From: Cyprinodon diabolis
Taxonomy: Eukaryota > Chordata > Actinopteri > Cyprinodontiformes > Cyprinodontidae
NCBI GenBank assembly: GCA_030533445.1
Contig: CM060070.1
Span: 35,828,501-35,892,500, forward strand
DNA length: 64,000 nucleotides
Direction of reading: 5' to 3'
A program made the position numbers and the translations under genes. The notes beneath the pieces are model-generated. The model was not told the origin of the DNA. It searched no databases and saw only the letters and a list, made by a program, of their open reading frames with translations. Shown here one piece after another: positions 1-12,529 of the stretch (within the stretch, counting starts at the first letter, position 1; every line of letters starts with the position of its first letter).

Positions 1-310
1 CAAACCCCCCTTACAGACACTTAGACAGGTATGGGGCATTGCAGGCTAACAACAGAAGCAAAACGATCCCCATTCCAAAGCAATGGACCCCTTCGACCGT
101 TTCAATTTGCATGCTTTCAAAACAAAAGCAAGGTGACCTACTGCATAAAACCTCAAACTTAACCGTATTTCTGACATTTTGAATTGAAAAAGCTTCCTGA
201 ATGGGAAGCGAAACGTCTTCAAACTTGGAAACAAAGTCCAGTGGATTGTTTTTTGGAAAGACAAGGACCTGGATGACTGAGAATCTTCACCAGCATATGT
301 GACACATTCT
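1..310 (+). mobile_element. Penelope-like element, 3' tail fragment
   Basis: Diverged copy of the tail seen at 42,319-42,600, with GAAAAAGCTTCCTGAATGGG, the CGAAACGTCTTCAAACTTGG block and GTCCAGTGGATTG. It runs off the left edge of the window. It lies in the intron after ADAMTS exon 16. Confidence 0.7.
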
Positions 311-2096
311 CCATGGTTAAACATAGGCCTCTAATAGCCACGCCCCCAGGACGTCGGGAAGAAGGATGAAAGGTCGGGTGGAGTCAATGGATGCCTCCTT
401 TTCTCTTTTGTTCCTACGCCTTGGACATCTAGCCACAAACTGAGCTGTTTTCTGGAGGAATAGTTAATTGCCATATTTAGTTTAACAGATATCAAAGTCT
501 GAGATTTAAAATTAAGAGTTAACATTAAATATATATTTGGATTCAAGATTTATATTATTATATCTAATAAGATATTTATCAGATGTAAGATTTAGAAATA
601 AATGTGGGATTAATAGAAAGATATAGGATGTAAAAGTAGATTTAAAAATATATATATATATAAATTAAACTTTTAAACATAATGTTTGCCAATAAATGTG
701 AGAGAAAACCCCTCAATTTGAATTAAGGGTAAAAAAACAGAAATGTGACTTTTTTTAAAGACAGAAACATTTTTACATTTTGTGCACATTTTGTGTGGTA
801 GCAACAGGAAAAGTTCCTGCTGAAAATATCAAAATCTGACATTTTTAATAAAGTTCATGTTAAGAAGAGATATTTGGAAAAGATAAAATATCTAATTTCA
901 TTCTAATCACCCTCTCCCAATGGAGAAGAGTGGAAAAGGACACATTTATAATAATTCCTTCTGCAGATCTTGGCTAAAAAGTTGGGTTCCTCCAAATAAC
1001 CCTGCGCAGTAGCAGAGTTGTGTCACAGGGTAATTTGTTGTCATAACTTTACTCAGTGAAATGACTGCCTAGCTTTCTGAAACAAAACAAAAAAAAACAG
1101 GGTATGCAGGAATTTCTTTCAGAGCTTACTCTGGATTGCAGCTAAAGTGTTTAATGTTGTGTTTTTATTGGAAATGGATTAAAAAGAATAAAATAAACAG
1201 AAATAAAGATGTACAATCTTGATAAGTTTCACTTCTCTATGAACTTCTCATAGAGAAATAGTCTAGGCTGTTAGATATCCACCCATCCGACTGATTTTCA
1301 AGCAAGCATAGGTCAGTAGCTTACCTGTTTTGTTTTTTTGGTTCTTTTTGTTCTTCATGTAACTGTTTTCTAGTGCCTCCTGCTAAACATTCTATTGCTT
1401 TATTCAAAGTTGTGAATGTTTTTAATGAACCCTTTATGAATTACTCTTAACCTTTGATCCTGCAAATCTTTATAACGTCATTGTTCTTCCTATTGTTCCG
1501 TTACTGCTGCTGTTAAGTGCATGCTTATAATTGTTCTCACCATGTATTGATTAGCTCTACACCTTTGTACATCTGGCTAAGGACTGAAGATGAAACATAG
1601 CCTTTTGTTGAACTATGATTTTTTTTTATTTCTACTGTTATATTATTAGGCATTGTCGTTTAATAGTAAATAAAATAAAATTAATAGTAGAATATGAGAA
1701 GAAATGTAGACCCTATAAAATCCTTGATGTTGATTGAAAGTTAAACTAGGTTAGAGCAGGTATTCTATGAATGCATTTTTTATTGAAAGTATATTTTCAA
1801 CTGCTGATATTCCAAAAAGCTATTTTTCCAGGAAGCTCTTTTGACCCAGGGTAGTAAAAGCCAAAATGTGCATTTTGCTTCAACTATCGACTGTACTGCA
1901 TACCTTCCAATAGTGAATGCTTCCTGTTGGCCGTGTCTAATCTCTGGAAGGATGAACAGAGCTGAAAAGTTAAAATTCAACTCAAACACTTTCAACCATT
2001 TGACTCCAGCCGAGATCACGCCCTGGGTTGTTTGCATTAAACTACCTGACCACAAAAGAAAAAGGTGATAAAGCCAGGAAGTGTTTTGGTTTCTAC
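311..2096. other. intron after exon 16, no gene seen
   Basis: AT-rich, with a short (TA)n run near 650. Frames overlapping exon 16 are shadows of it. Nothing else recognised. Confidence 0.6.
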
Positions 2097-2220
2097 CTCC
2101 TTCAGGCAGCGAGTCGTTGAAGACTCCCTCCACAGAGATGCAGCTGCTGCCGTCACCCCCACAGATCCGACAGCGATCCTCCCGTACGTCCGAGCCCAGC
2201 ACCCGATCACAACCCACGTG
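2097..2220 (-). CDS. adamts10: adamts10 exon 16: end of cysteine-rich module, start of spacer
   Basis: 124 bp, acceptor AATCGCAG, donor GTAGAA, ends one base into a Gly codon. It reads [20 protein letters not shown], then [31 protein letters not shown] is shared with human ADAMTS10; FNDSLP is closer to ADAMTS6. NDS is a possible glycosylation site. The donor lacks the usual G at +5 (GTAGAA). The next exon is not in the window, so the intron is at least 2.1 kb. Confidence 0.93.
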
Positions 2221-2764
2221 CTGCGATTAAAAAGAAACCAGTGAGATGCAGAGGTCAAAAAGGGTCACAGGCGGAAGAGGGCACAGTCGGTAGGCTCAGA
2301 GGTGTCAGAGGCCGGGCTGACGAATTACCTCCTAATGTCTTCCAGACTGCTTTAGCAAAACACAGAAATATCAGATGGAAAATCCAGATGTGTGCTGTTG
2401 TTTCTTTCTTTCTTTTTTTTTTGTCTGATCCTGCACAGACAGAAAGCTCGCTGGTTGCTGAACTCAAAGCTGTCGACATAAATAAATTTCATGATGAGCG
2501 AAGCAGGTGGTTTTACTCAAAGTTTTAAAAGAGGGAACAAAACTGAAACTAAACTGTGGAATATGAACGACAACTGTTAAAATTCCTATTAATCATACGG
2601 CTGCTGGTTGCTTCAAATCAGACAAAATGCGTTTTCACTCAGACAAAATTTGATGCCAGTAATGTAAAATATTCTGAGTGAGATAAAAGCAGTTTGGAGG
2701 GATTATTTCATTGTTTTTTTAAAGAAAACCATAAAAAGCAGTATAGATTTATACCAACACTAAA

Positions 2765-5400
2765 AGACCTTTAGTTATTGGGCTCCTGTCCTGTAGAACC
2801 AACTACCCTGTGTACTTTTAAGGCAAGCCTTAAAACTTTCCTTTTTGATAAAGCTTAATCAAGGTTCTCACCTGAGCCTGGGCAAACTCACTGCCGCCCC
2901 AACGCGGCAGGGAGTTTGCCTGCCTTGGTGAGACAATGACATTCGTAAGGTTGCAAGGTTCACTTTTTCACGACGCATCTCACATGTATATGTTGAAATA
3001 AGGAGGTAGATAAGGAGGTAAATACACTGCTGTTAGTGTGCTAAAATGCGCTAGGCAGGAAGCCCAGATGTCACAAAGGGATCACTGCTCCTTTTCTATT
3101 AGCCATGGCCTTAATCTGAGTGTATCGGCCAACATGCTCAAATTTGTTGGCGAGAGCTCTATAATTGTTAGTGTTTTAGGTGATCCTGAGTTATCTCTAT
3201 TATTATGCTGCTATAGACTTAGAATGCTGGAGGACATAGGGACCTCTTTTCATCATTCTACTTCATTCTATCTTTATTCTCTCATTTTGCAGTTTTGTTA
3301 GTTTAAACTAGGGCTGCAACTAACGATTATTTTAAAAATCGATGAATCGGCCGATTATTTTTTCGATTAATCGATGAATCGGATAAAAAATATTTTTTAT
3401 ATTAACCTCTTTATTCCAAAATAAACATTTTAGACAGAACAAACAAGCACACAAGTACAGGTTGCTCATTAACTGTACTGGTGCAATATGAAAAATAAAT
3501 GTTTGTGTTAAAACTACGCAAACTTACATGAGAAATGTAGCTGTACATCCACAAAATATAGGGTACTTTGTTTCATAAAGCGCAAAAAAGACATTTTTGT
3601 TTTTAAAAGCCCTTAAGGGGTTCAAACAACAGGCCCCCCCATTTCAACAAATTAGTTTTTTTAGACTAGAAGAGTTCTGCCTTTTAAGACAGGAAAGTAT
3701 AGCAGTTAAAGTTGCTACTTGAGAAAATACTTAACCATAGAGATAAAAATAGCCCTGTGATTCAAATTATAAATTGTATTTGGAATAAAAATGAGAGAAC
3801 TAGGGGTGCTAAAAAACACATCCTCCATAGACAGATATTTACATGGAAATGTGGCATATAATTAATTGACATATTACTGATCTTGCTGGATTTTATTCTG
3901 CTTTACTTCCATAAATTGCAGGATCTTTACTTTATCTTTGACAGAAGATTTTAACTTTAAAAGCCTTGCCCTCATAATTTGCAAGTTAATTTATTTATAA
4001 AGAAAATATAAACGCTGCTTAAGCTAATTCAAATTAAATTAAAAGTAAAATAAGTAGCCAACCTTATCACTGTCTGTAACCTACTAACAAGGTAAGGAAA
4101 GCATCAGATGAGCTACCTGAGAAACTAACGTTACGTTTCCCCACTTTAAAATGAAACAAACATGGTGGTTCCGTGCCATGTTAATTTGTTTTGACAAAAG
4201 TTGCATGTTACGACTTTTTTCACTTTACAAAGCACAGTCTATTTTAATTATTGTGATCAATTTGCGCCGTCAATCCCGGCACATGCGCGCTTCATTTGCA
4301 GTCTGGACGCTGAAACATCCTGCTGCTCTGACTGCAGCGCTGAGAGGGACTCCTGCAGGAGCGGGAGAACGGGGTTGGGATGGGGGAGGCGCCCCACGGC
4401 AGAGTAGGAACGATACATGCTTTCACGTAAGAGTCTCCAAAAGCCGCCAGTGACACCGTAAAAAGTCGCCAGATTTGTCGCTAGTCGCTTTTTTGAAAAA
4501 TAGTCGCTGGAGGGGTCTGAAAAGTCACTGAGTTGGCAACACTGCACCTGCAGCGCTGGCTCGCTCTGCCGTATTTTTTTTTCTTCCCCCGTTTCAGTCA
4601 AGTGGATGTGATGACGACGGCGGCGGATGACGCATTAATCGCGAGACACAACTAATCGATGATGAAATTCGTTGCCAACGCTTTTAAAAGTCGATTTTTA
4701 TTGATTTTATCGATTCGTTGTTGCAGCCCTAGTTTAAACCCTAACTTTATGTTGTCTGTTTTTTTCTTGTCATAAAAGATTGATCTGGCCTTGTTTTGTT
4801 TGGCCTTTTAAGATCATCCCGGATGGAAACATCATTTGGGCTGCCACCAACAACACCTTCAGTTATAGATGATAAAGTTGAGCCTGTTTTTCAGTGCTTA
4901 GTCATGTTTCTCTCCAAGACATAGCTATGGCTTCACCTTTTACTGTGACTGTACCTTACTCTTTTTGACATGAGAACTGGCTCATGGCTCATATGCTTGA
5001 CTAATTCTTTCCAATACAGAGCCACCTGTGGAGCTAGTTTACTGTTAGTTTTTCTAACATGGGACATAGATGTAGATCAGTGCTTCTATTTTCCTTTTGA
5101 GTGTCTGCTACCGTCTCCTTGAAACCCCCAGTCGCCTCAGCAGAAGGCCGCTCACACTGAGCCTGGTTCTGCTGGAGGTAGATTTTTCCCGTCCACTATT
5201 GCTGCATGCATGCTACGTGCGAAGGACTGCTACAGAGTCAGAAACCTTACACAGCCAAATGTCTACTCTCCCCATTTGCTCATCCAGGAGAAGATTGAGA
5301 TTGACTGAATGCAGCTAGCTGCTTATTTATCGGACTGAAAACTTTTATCCAGTCTGTCTGTTCTTATTGAATTTTTTCAATAAAGTGACTTGAGTTGGCA
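2765..5400 (+). mobile_element. L2-type LINE 3' end, interrupted by hAT copy 1
   Basis: The left part ends a decayed ORF2 (TTLCTFKASLKTFLFDKA at 2,805-2,855), followed by the long 3' untranslated part (GCTGCTATAGACTTAGAATG, then after the hAT element CGCTCACACTGAGCCTGG and GCATGCATGCTACG). It ends near an AATAAA-like A-rich tail at about 5,390. Removing 3,309-4,731 restores a continuous LINE tail. Confidence 0.75.
3309..4731. mobile_element. non-autonomous hAT-type element, copy 1
   Basis: 1,423 bp with ends TAGGGCTGCAACTAACGA and the near-inverse ...GTTGCAGCCCTA, flanked by a perfect 8-bp duplication GTTTAAAC (3,301-3,308 and 4,732-4,739). The 8-bp duplication and terminal sequence place it in the hAT superfamily. 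Sub-terminal parts are rich in ATCGAT-type motifs. No transposase frame survives. It sits inside the 3' part of an L2-type LINE and is a near-identical relative of 54,380-55,889 but lacks about 85 bp found there. Confidence 0.92.
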
Positions 5401-5633
5401 TTAAATCAACTAAACTGAATTCACTTTTAGCCACTAGGGGTGCTAAACCTGTTACTTCCAGGTTTATCCATCCTGAAAGCTACTGACAGATACAACCGTA
5501 AAATCAAACAGTCTTTCTTAGTGTTTTAGAATCTGATAGCACATAACTTTGGACCAGCAGATTGTGAGGTCATGAAGTTACTGGTGAAGATTAAGCTCTC
5601 TAGATTAAATCCAACATCAGACAACCAAAAATA

Positions 5634-6428
5634 TGTTGGGATCCTGAGGCTTGCCCACCAGAGGGCGCCGAGGATCCTCTCCTTTTTTTTGTTTTCTGCT
5701 AGGGACTGGGGTTACTGTTGGGATCTGGGGATGTACCACCTTTCTCCAGCAGAGTGCACCGTGGGTCTCCTGGGCTGGAGCCCTCCAGCACACCTGGAGC
5801 TCGTCTGCTCATCAGGAGACCTTCCCTACATAAGCAGCTGCCAGACCTTCCTTCAACGCCGCAGTGTTGACCTTAGTTTGGTTAGCAAACCTGAGCCTCT
5901 GTTACCAGAAAGAATCTTAATCATCTCAAGAGAGAAACCTGATTCTAATCCTCCTCTGTCTTTGCTCACAGGAAACCTGTCTCAAGTCTGAAGCTCTGGG
6001 TGTGCTAACCTGCCTTCCAGCCCTGGTGAGCGAAACCTGAAGATTCCAGTCTGGATTCCTCCTGCTGCTCTCAGAGAAGAGCTGGAAACTCTGATCAAGG
6101 TCTGCCATTCAAAGTCAGAAGCTAGACGCTGCTGCTGCTTGTGCACTCTGCTGAACCAACAGTCTCTGGACCCAACGGTTCCCTCTCTCACAAGTAAAGC
6201 CTGGACTCCTTCAAGGTAGACTCATAACTATCTTAAGACTCAATTAATCATCTGACTGCCTGGCTAATCAAACTGTCATCTCTGCAGACAACAGTGAACC
6301 CAACCCGGACCAGTACCTGATCCAGTTCATGTCTTTGTGTCAAACTCATTTCAATAAACTCTATTAAACTTTTACTCAGCCTCCGTTTGTGTTCTGCATG
6401 TGGGTTTAACCTTAAACCAATCATGACA
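5634..6428. mobile_element. solo LTR, 795 bp
   Basis: It starts TGTTGGGATCCTG and ends ACCAATCATGACA, with a perfect 5-bp duplication AAATA (5,629-5,633 and 6,429-6,433). AATAAA occurs at about 6,353, where an LTR polyadenylation signal would be. Apparent reading frames inside are not conserved and are ignored. It lies in the intron between ADAMTS exons 15 and 16. Confidence 0.85.
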
Positions 6429-6433
6429 AAATA

Positions 6434-8435
6434 TATGTCATCAGAGTGATGGGCCTGCAGGTGCTTAAAAAACATCAGCGCTCCAACTACAGGTTGCTCT
6501 AGTGCAGGCCAACAGGATTTACAAAGATGCTTAATGTTAAAAGATTTTCAGGAAATAACTAAGTGAAAATCCGCTTTATCTCCGATTTAAGCCTTTTTTT
6601 GGTTTATATCTGTTTAGTTGGCTAACATAAACTTTTAGCTCTAGTGCTCAAGCTGCCGTAAAGCAGTGCTCTAAGTCACATTATGCATTCAGTGACGGAG
6701 CTGACTCTCTAAAGTTACATATGACATTTTTGGGAATGCAGCATCGATACGCACCAAGTTTGGAGTAATGACCTAAAAAAATATTTATTATACCTAAAAT
6801 TCAGCTGAGAGTTGGAACAAACGTTACAAACGTTGTAAATAAAAAGTATCTAGACCTTTTATTATTTGGCCCCATGAACTATATTACTGTCACCAATGAG
6901 CCGCTTTTAGACATAAATCCCAGTAATTTACTGGGACAACGTTCCCATGTCGAACGTGACACATTAAAACTGGACACATAATTCTTATTTGTGCAATTAG
7001 AAATAATCCAGGAAGCTAATTTATGTGTCTTATTGGGGATTCAGCTCAAATCGTTTGGCACCTGATCAAAACAGGAAACTCTTAACAGGTCTGTTGGTGC
7101 AAATTTCTGATTTACTCTTTGTTATTCCCATTTGTTGGAACTTTGATTCAATAAAGTGTTACAGAAAAGCTTGAAATCCGATTTAAATCAGGCAATAAAA
7201 AACATGACAGCGTTGAGAAGAGATTTCTCCAGCCTCTCTTTTTCATACTATTCACCTTTGCACATTTATTAGTAGCCATTCATTTGTAGTCAGACAACTG
7301 TGCATGCAGACTAATGTCTGAGGGGAATTTATGCTAAAAACCCCAACAAATAACAGATCCAAAATATGCCCAGGGAGAACAGAAATGCTAATGCCTTCTT
7401 ACTGCAAAGCAACAGTGCAAACATTACAGTATCTCTGCAGCAACATCTGATTTTAATTAACTGGATTACATATTTACAAATAAGTCAGGGAAAAATGCTG
7501 CAACATTTCAAAAACTGTCAGAACCATCTTGTATTTTGATGATCTAAGTGAATGAATGTTAAAACAAAAGAGGAACGCGTACGCGTGAGCTGGCTAAAAT
7601 AGAAAAAGCGCAGTGGTTGGTTTGTAGAAAGAAAAACTGCAAGAAAAAAACATCGATGTGAAGGAAGTCGGAAAGTAGAAAAGGGCAGAAAATAGGAGGG
7701 ATTGAAAGCCAGCCTGCAGCGCAGACAGACTAACAATTGAGCTGGAAGGTCACTGAGTTCCTGCAGAACAGAGCACAGGAGGAAAAAAATGAGGAAGAGG
7801 CAAAAAAAAAAAAAAATGGGGGGTTTGATAAACAAAACCGTCTTTTTGGATTTCAGACCACCTGTGCTCCACAGTCTAAAAAACCTCAGAGACACATTAA
7901 ATAAGGGAGCTAAGCTGAGGTTAAAAAGGTTAAAACAGAGGTTAGGATGTCAGTCATATCTGAACGGATTGTTCTAATTTGTTCACAAACAAAACGGCTA
8001 AATTAGAAACTGTGTTTCATTTCTAAGAAAAGCGATTATTCAACAAATGGATGGAAAACCACGTGGATGTCAGATGGGCTCGCTAGACCATTTGGAACAC
8101 CAGGTGGTCACCGATTCATCAAAGCGCACCGCAAAGCAATGTTTTGTTTTCATTAACAGCCGGGATTAAGACCATTAATGGGATTCTTAGTCTGCTGCCA
8201 AACTAACAACAGTTTTATCGTCTCGAGCAGCTGATTCTGATGAGCAACACCGGTTGGCTTGTATGCCCCACAGCTGCAGATGTTCAGGCTTCAAAGTGAG
8301 TACAAACAACGTTATCCCAGATGAAGACAATCTTCTGGTGATTCTGTTTAAACCTTCCTCCTCACGTTTAATGGCTTTTTGTTTGGAAATGAAACACTCA
8401 CATGGATGTGCTTGAAAAAACTAATTTCAACTGAC
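6434..8435. other. intron, no feature recognised
   Basis: Non-coding AT-rich sequence between the solo LTR and exon 15, with a purine-rich stretch and poly-A near 7,800. Confidence 0.6.
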
Positions 8436-8569
8436 CTTACACTCTCCGTTCACACAAACGTCCACGGAGTCATCCCGACACGGCGTGCCGTCCACCACGG
8501 CGGGAGCTCGCTCTGTGTAGAAGTTGTAACCTTCCGCAAGGCAGTTGAGAGAGCAGGGCTTCACCCCAC
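8436..8569 (-). CDS. adamts10: adamts10 exon 15: cysteine-rich module
   Basis: 134 bp, acceptor TTTCCAG, donor GTCAGT. It reads [20 protein letters not shown], then [20 protein letters not shown] and [16 protein letters not shown] and VVDGTPC are diagnostic of the ADAMTS cysteine-rich module. It is separated from the previous exon by 11.8 kb of repeat-filled intron. Confidence 0.95.
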
Positions 8570-9005
8570 CTGGAAAAACACAAAAACCACAAAACCAGCA
8601 CGTAAAGTGTTAATGTACGTACAATACCCACGTTAGGACGGGAAAGGACAAACATACGGAAGGTTGTTTGTTGTTTTAGGTTGATTTTCTGCGGTTTCTC
8701 TGATACAACACACCACTAGTTCAACATGATTCATAATAACACAGATCACAGTTAAATGGTTTCACTTGTGTATCCATCAGCAACAACTAATGGTGTCCAT
8801 CAGGGGTCTGTTACAGAACCACTACATTTCAACCCCTGTATCAGAATCATACATATTGGCCAATGTTTTAACAGTAATCATCATAGTTGTAATTTTTCAT
8901 TTTCGTTTCGAGTGACAAAAAAGTGTCCAATGCCTCAGCTTGGACGTTTGTGCAGAGTCAGACCCTCTTTGGTCATTAAAGGCTCGGTATTCTCTACGGT
9001 TTAGG

Positions 9006-9070
9006 CCAGGGATCTTCAAAGTTTTCCAGGCTAAGGACCCCAAACTGATGGCGAGATGGAGCAGACTCAA
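9006..9070. repeat. fragment of the hAT-like family seen at 53,997
   Basis: CAGGGATCTTCAAAGTTTTC and ACTGATGGCGAGATGGAGC match, reversed, the right end of the element at 53,997-55,992. AT-rich sequence with CTGTAACTAATTAAT follows to about 9,640 and may be a very old relative of the 3,309 family, but this is unsure. Confidence 0.55.
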
Positions 9071-9649
9071 CCATAATAGTGCAGAATCGTGTACTGACGT
9101 TGGCTTTGTAACCAGAAGTAAATATTTATATATTTTGGACCCGTCAAAAATTTATGAACCACTTGTTTATGTAATTTTTCATTATACTTTTATTCTGCAC
9201 CACTCTAAAAGGTCAATTTTAGTGCTGTAACTAATTAATATTTGGCAAATCGACTGATCTGTTTAAGTTTTTCTTTGATTAATTGATTAACAGCTGTATA
9301 GAGAAAAGGTTCTTTATAGAAATTTATTTTCAGAATTTAAACCAGGTGAAACTAAAACTATTTCACTTTAGGCGTTCTGGATAGAGCATATTGATGGACA
9401 AAAAAGGTTTTTATCCAAAATGGAAAATGTTTAAATGTTTTTCCAACAATGTTGGTACAGTATAATCACTGCTCCAAGTGGGTTGCTATGTTGGCTAAAG
9501 GCATATCTTAGAGTCTCTATGCTTCAATGGCTACTAATCAGTAACGGAATTAATTGACAATTATATTGATAGTTTAGTATTTCAATTATTCTGATTAATT
9601 GTCCTAATCGTTTAGATAAGAAAGTTGTAGCTGTGTAACTTTAACCTCC

Positions 9650-12180
9650 CACAAAGTGTTGGTGCTTTGAGAAGAAACAGAAGCCCTGTAGGTGTGTGTG
9701 TGTGTGTGTGTGTATCCTGGCTTGAAGTTTCCTGTAAGAAAAGTTCTTGATTCCTTTCTTATAACCACTGTGTTTCTGTGTTTAGGGTTGTTGTCCTGTT
9801 AATAAACAGATTTAACACCACTGTGCCCTAGCCCCATCATGGCCATAGTCGCCAGCCCACCGCTACCGTGCTTTACATTTGGTTTGAGGCATTTCTAATG
9901 GTTTATGGCAGAGCTCCTGCTAACACCTTCCAACAATCCGAAGCTGTTCACTGTTTTTCTAAAACCATCTTTCCCATTCAGGACAGAGGTTTTATGGCTA
10001 CACGAACTGAGTGTCATTGCTGGTGTTTTAGTGTTGGCTTGGCATTAACACACAACTGTATGTTCCACTCCAGCAAATAGCCAAAAACTCCTGGCTTTAT
10101 ATTATTGTTCATACTGATGATAATCAGTTAAACAGGACGTTTACTCGTAAGTTTCTGGTAGCTTCTTTTGGCAAACTTCATTTTAACCCAAAGCTTTAGT
10201 ATTTAGTATCTTGGAGATGTACAGGGGTGTTCTTAGTAGCCAATAAAAATGAAAAAACGACAACAAATCAACCAACATGTTTAAACACTGGCGCATTCAA
10301 TGCAGCACTGCTAAAAATCTTCATTCATGTGTGAAACAACAGCTTCTTTTTAGAGCTGCTGCTGACATCCTCCATGTTTGTTTGTGTTGGCATGCAGCAG
10401 TCGAACTAGCAGACAATAAATTGGTCTGACCTTAGGAAAACTACAACTCCCATGGTGCTGAGTTTTTGGCAGGGCAGTCGTAGCTCTCAGGTGTGGCGTC
10501 TGAAGTGTCAAGGTGGAATCTGAAGGCTGCTAGCCTGAAATCATTGACACGCAACAGCTTGTTTGATGGAAAAAAATAGTTTTTTTTTTTTTTTTTGCTT
10601 TAATAATTGAGCTGTCCTTGGCTGCCTGGGCTGTAATAAACTGTCTGTTTCTGTTTTGCATCTCAGGATAGAAGTGAGAAGAAGAAATGGCATGATGCTA
10701 GACTGAATAAATTAAGAACTGGAGAGGATGGAAAAACTAGAGGAGAAAATGGGACGTAAAAGAAGGAAGTCCCAGCAGAGAAGAGCCTGAGAGGGGTTAT
10801 TTGACTTTAACAAGGAAAAGAGGATTTTGGCCCTTTCCCCATTCTAACAGCTGTGAGGGATTTTTTTTCTTGAAAACTCAGCTGACTTGATGAAAAGACC
10901 ATTTGTTGGAAATATTTTAACGTGCATCTCTGCAAGCCAATATGTTTGAAATTAAACCAGCCATGTCATTCAAACTATCTTTTACATCCAGTTTTCATTG
11001 TCCGGCGTTCAGCGGGAATGAGAAATTCCCGCAGAGAAACTCTGGGATGTGAGGAATCTCTGCAGCCGGCATCTGCAGACCAGACAGGACGGGTAATGGG
11101 TCGCTTCACTCCAGCACATACAGAACAAGCAGCTTGGATTCAGTTTATTTAAAAAGCACAAAACTAACAGCAAAAAACAAAAGCACATGTCTTTAAAGGT
11201 TTAGAGAATAAATGCATCCAGTTTAAATGAATGTGCAAGATGCACAGGTTTTCTAATCCATTCTGCAGACCAGGAAGGGCCTCAAAAGTCTCTGAACCTC
11301 GTAAAGTGAAAACAATCAAACTAAATTATGAGTGATAATTTATAACCACCAGGAAGAAACATGGAATCTGTCCTCTAGGATGATTTTCTTTTCAACTGTC
11401 TCTTTTAATTTGAATTAAAGAATAATAAATCAGTTTTTGACACAAAACTGTTACATCTAATAGCTGATATTATGGCTTCAACAGACTTGCTTAGAGCAGG
11501 GATTCCCAAACATTTCAGCCTATTAAAAATAACACACAGTCTGGCAAACTACTGTATAGTTTTTGAGTCATTTTATCTTTTTTGTGAAATGTAACAATCT
11601 AGTTCATTATATGTAAATGTAATATTCATTATCTAAAGTGACAGTGTGTACCAAACGTATCAGCAGAAATCAAGTATTGATTTTATAAATAAATCTATAT
11701 TTAATACGATAAGATCACAATAAAAGCGTCCTTAAAGTTTAGAACTAGTAGTTTTTAAATCCATAGAGGGAGATGAAAGACGCCGTGGTGCTTCCCCGTT
11801 TTTGATCAGAGTAGCTGAAAGGAGGCCAACTTGTCAGCCTTACCTGTATCTGAAAATGTGTTGTCAGTGGGGGAGGAGTTAAAAACAACCAGAAACAACC
11901 ACAGATTATTCTACCTTCTACTTTCTGTTGCAGTGGAGAGGAGAACCATTGGTACTAGAAACAAAACCATAAAATTAAAAGAAGTAATAACTGGGAGCAA
12001 ATGACATCGGCGAAGCCTTCACCAGGTAGGGAAAATGAAGAGAAAACAGACGCAAAGGGTTAAGGCTTTCTGCTAAAGTATGCTCAGGTGCTTGCTGGGA
12101 GGCACCAGCGCATTGCTTTAGATTGATTAATTTAGTAAAGCACTAGATTGAGGTAAATCTTACACACTGAAGGTTAGATA
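9650..12180. other. intron, mostly unassigned
   Basis: Part of the 11.8-kb intron. Contains a (TG)n run and poly-T at 10,580. CAGGGATTCCCAAACATTTC at 11,497 may be an old hAT end. No coding signal. Confidence 0.5.
9691..9712. repeat. (TG)n microsatellite
   Basis: About eleven TG units. Confidence 0.95.
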
Positions 12181-12496
12181 TCCATCCATCCATTTTCTGT
12201 CACTTTATTTCCAGCTGTCTACGGGCGAGAGGCGCGGTCCACCCTGGACAGGTCGCCAGTCCAACACAGAGACAAACAAACATTCACACACACTCACACC
12301 TAAGGAGAATTTAGAGAAACCAAATGACCGTCATGTTTTTGGACTATGAGAAGAAGCCAGAGTACCCGGAGAGAACTCATGCATGCTCAGGGAGAACATG
12401 CAAACTCCATGTAGAAAGAAAAAAGGCAGAGAATCGAACTCAGAACCTTCTTGCTGCAATGCAGCAGTGCTACCCACTGCGCCACTGAGCAGCCTC
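12181..12496 (+). repeat. dispersed TCCATCC-type teleost repeat
   Basis: Begins ATCCATCCATCCATTTTCTG, contains CTGGACAGGTCGCCAGTCC, a CACACAC stretch and GTACCCGGAGAGAACTCATG, and ends ACTGCGCCACTGAGCAGCC. I recognise it as a very common interspersed fish repeat but cannot assign its class. Confidence 0.7.
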
Positions 12497-12529
12497 CTCA
12501 GGTCAAATATGATATTTTTTTCCAAATGC

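Noticed and set aside
2255..2528. ORFs next to ADAMTS exon 16 on both strands
   Set aside because: Intronic or antisense sequence with no similarity to known proteins.
4151..4601. ORFs of 68-114 codons in the hAT copy, repeated at 55,355-55,760
   Set aside because: The frames are not preserved between the two copies beyond what DNA identity gives, and they match no transposase.
5572..6475. Several ORFs of 60-139 codons on both strands
   Set aside because: They lie in a solo LTR, overlap each other, and have no protein motifs.
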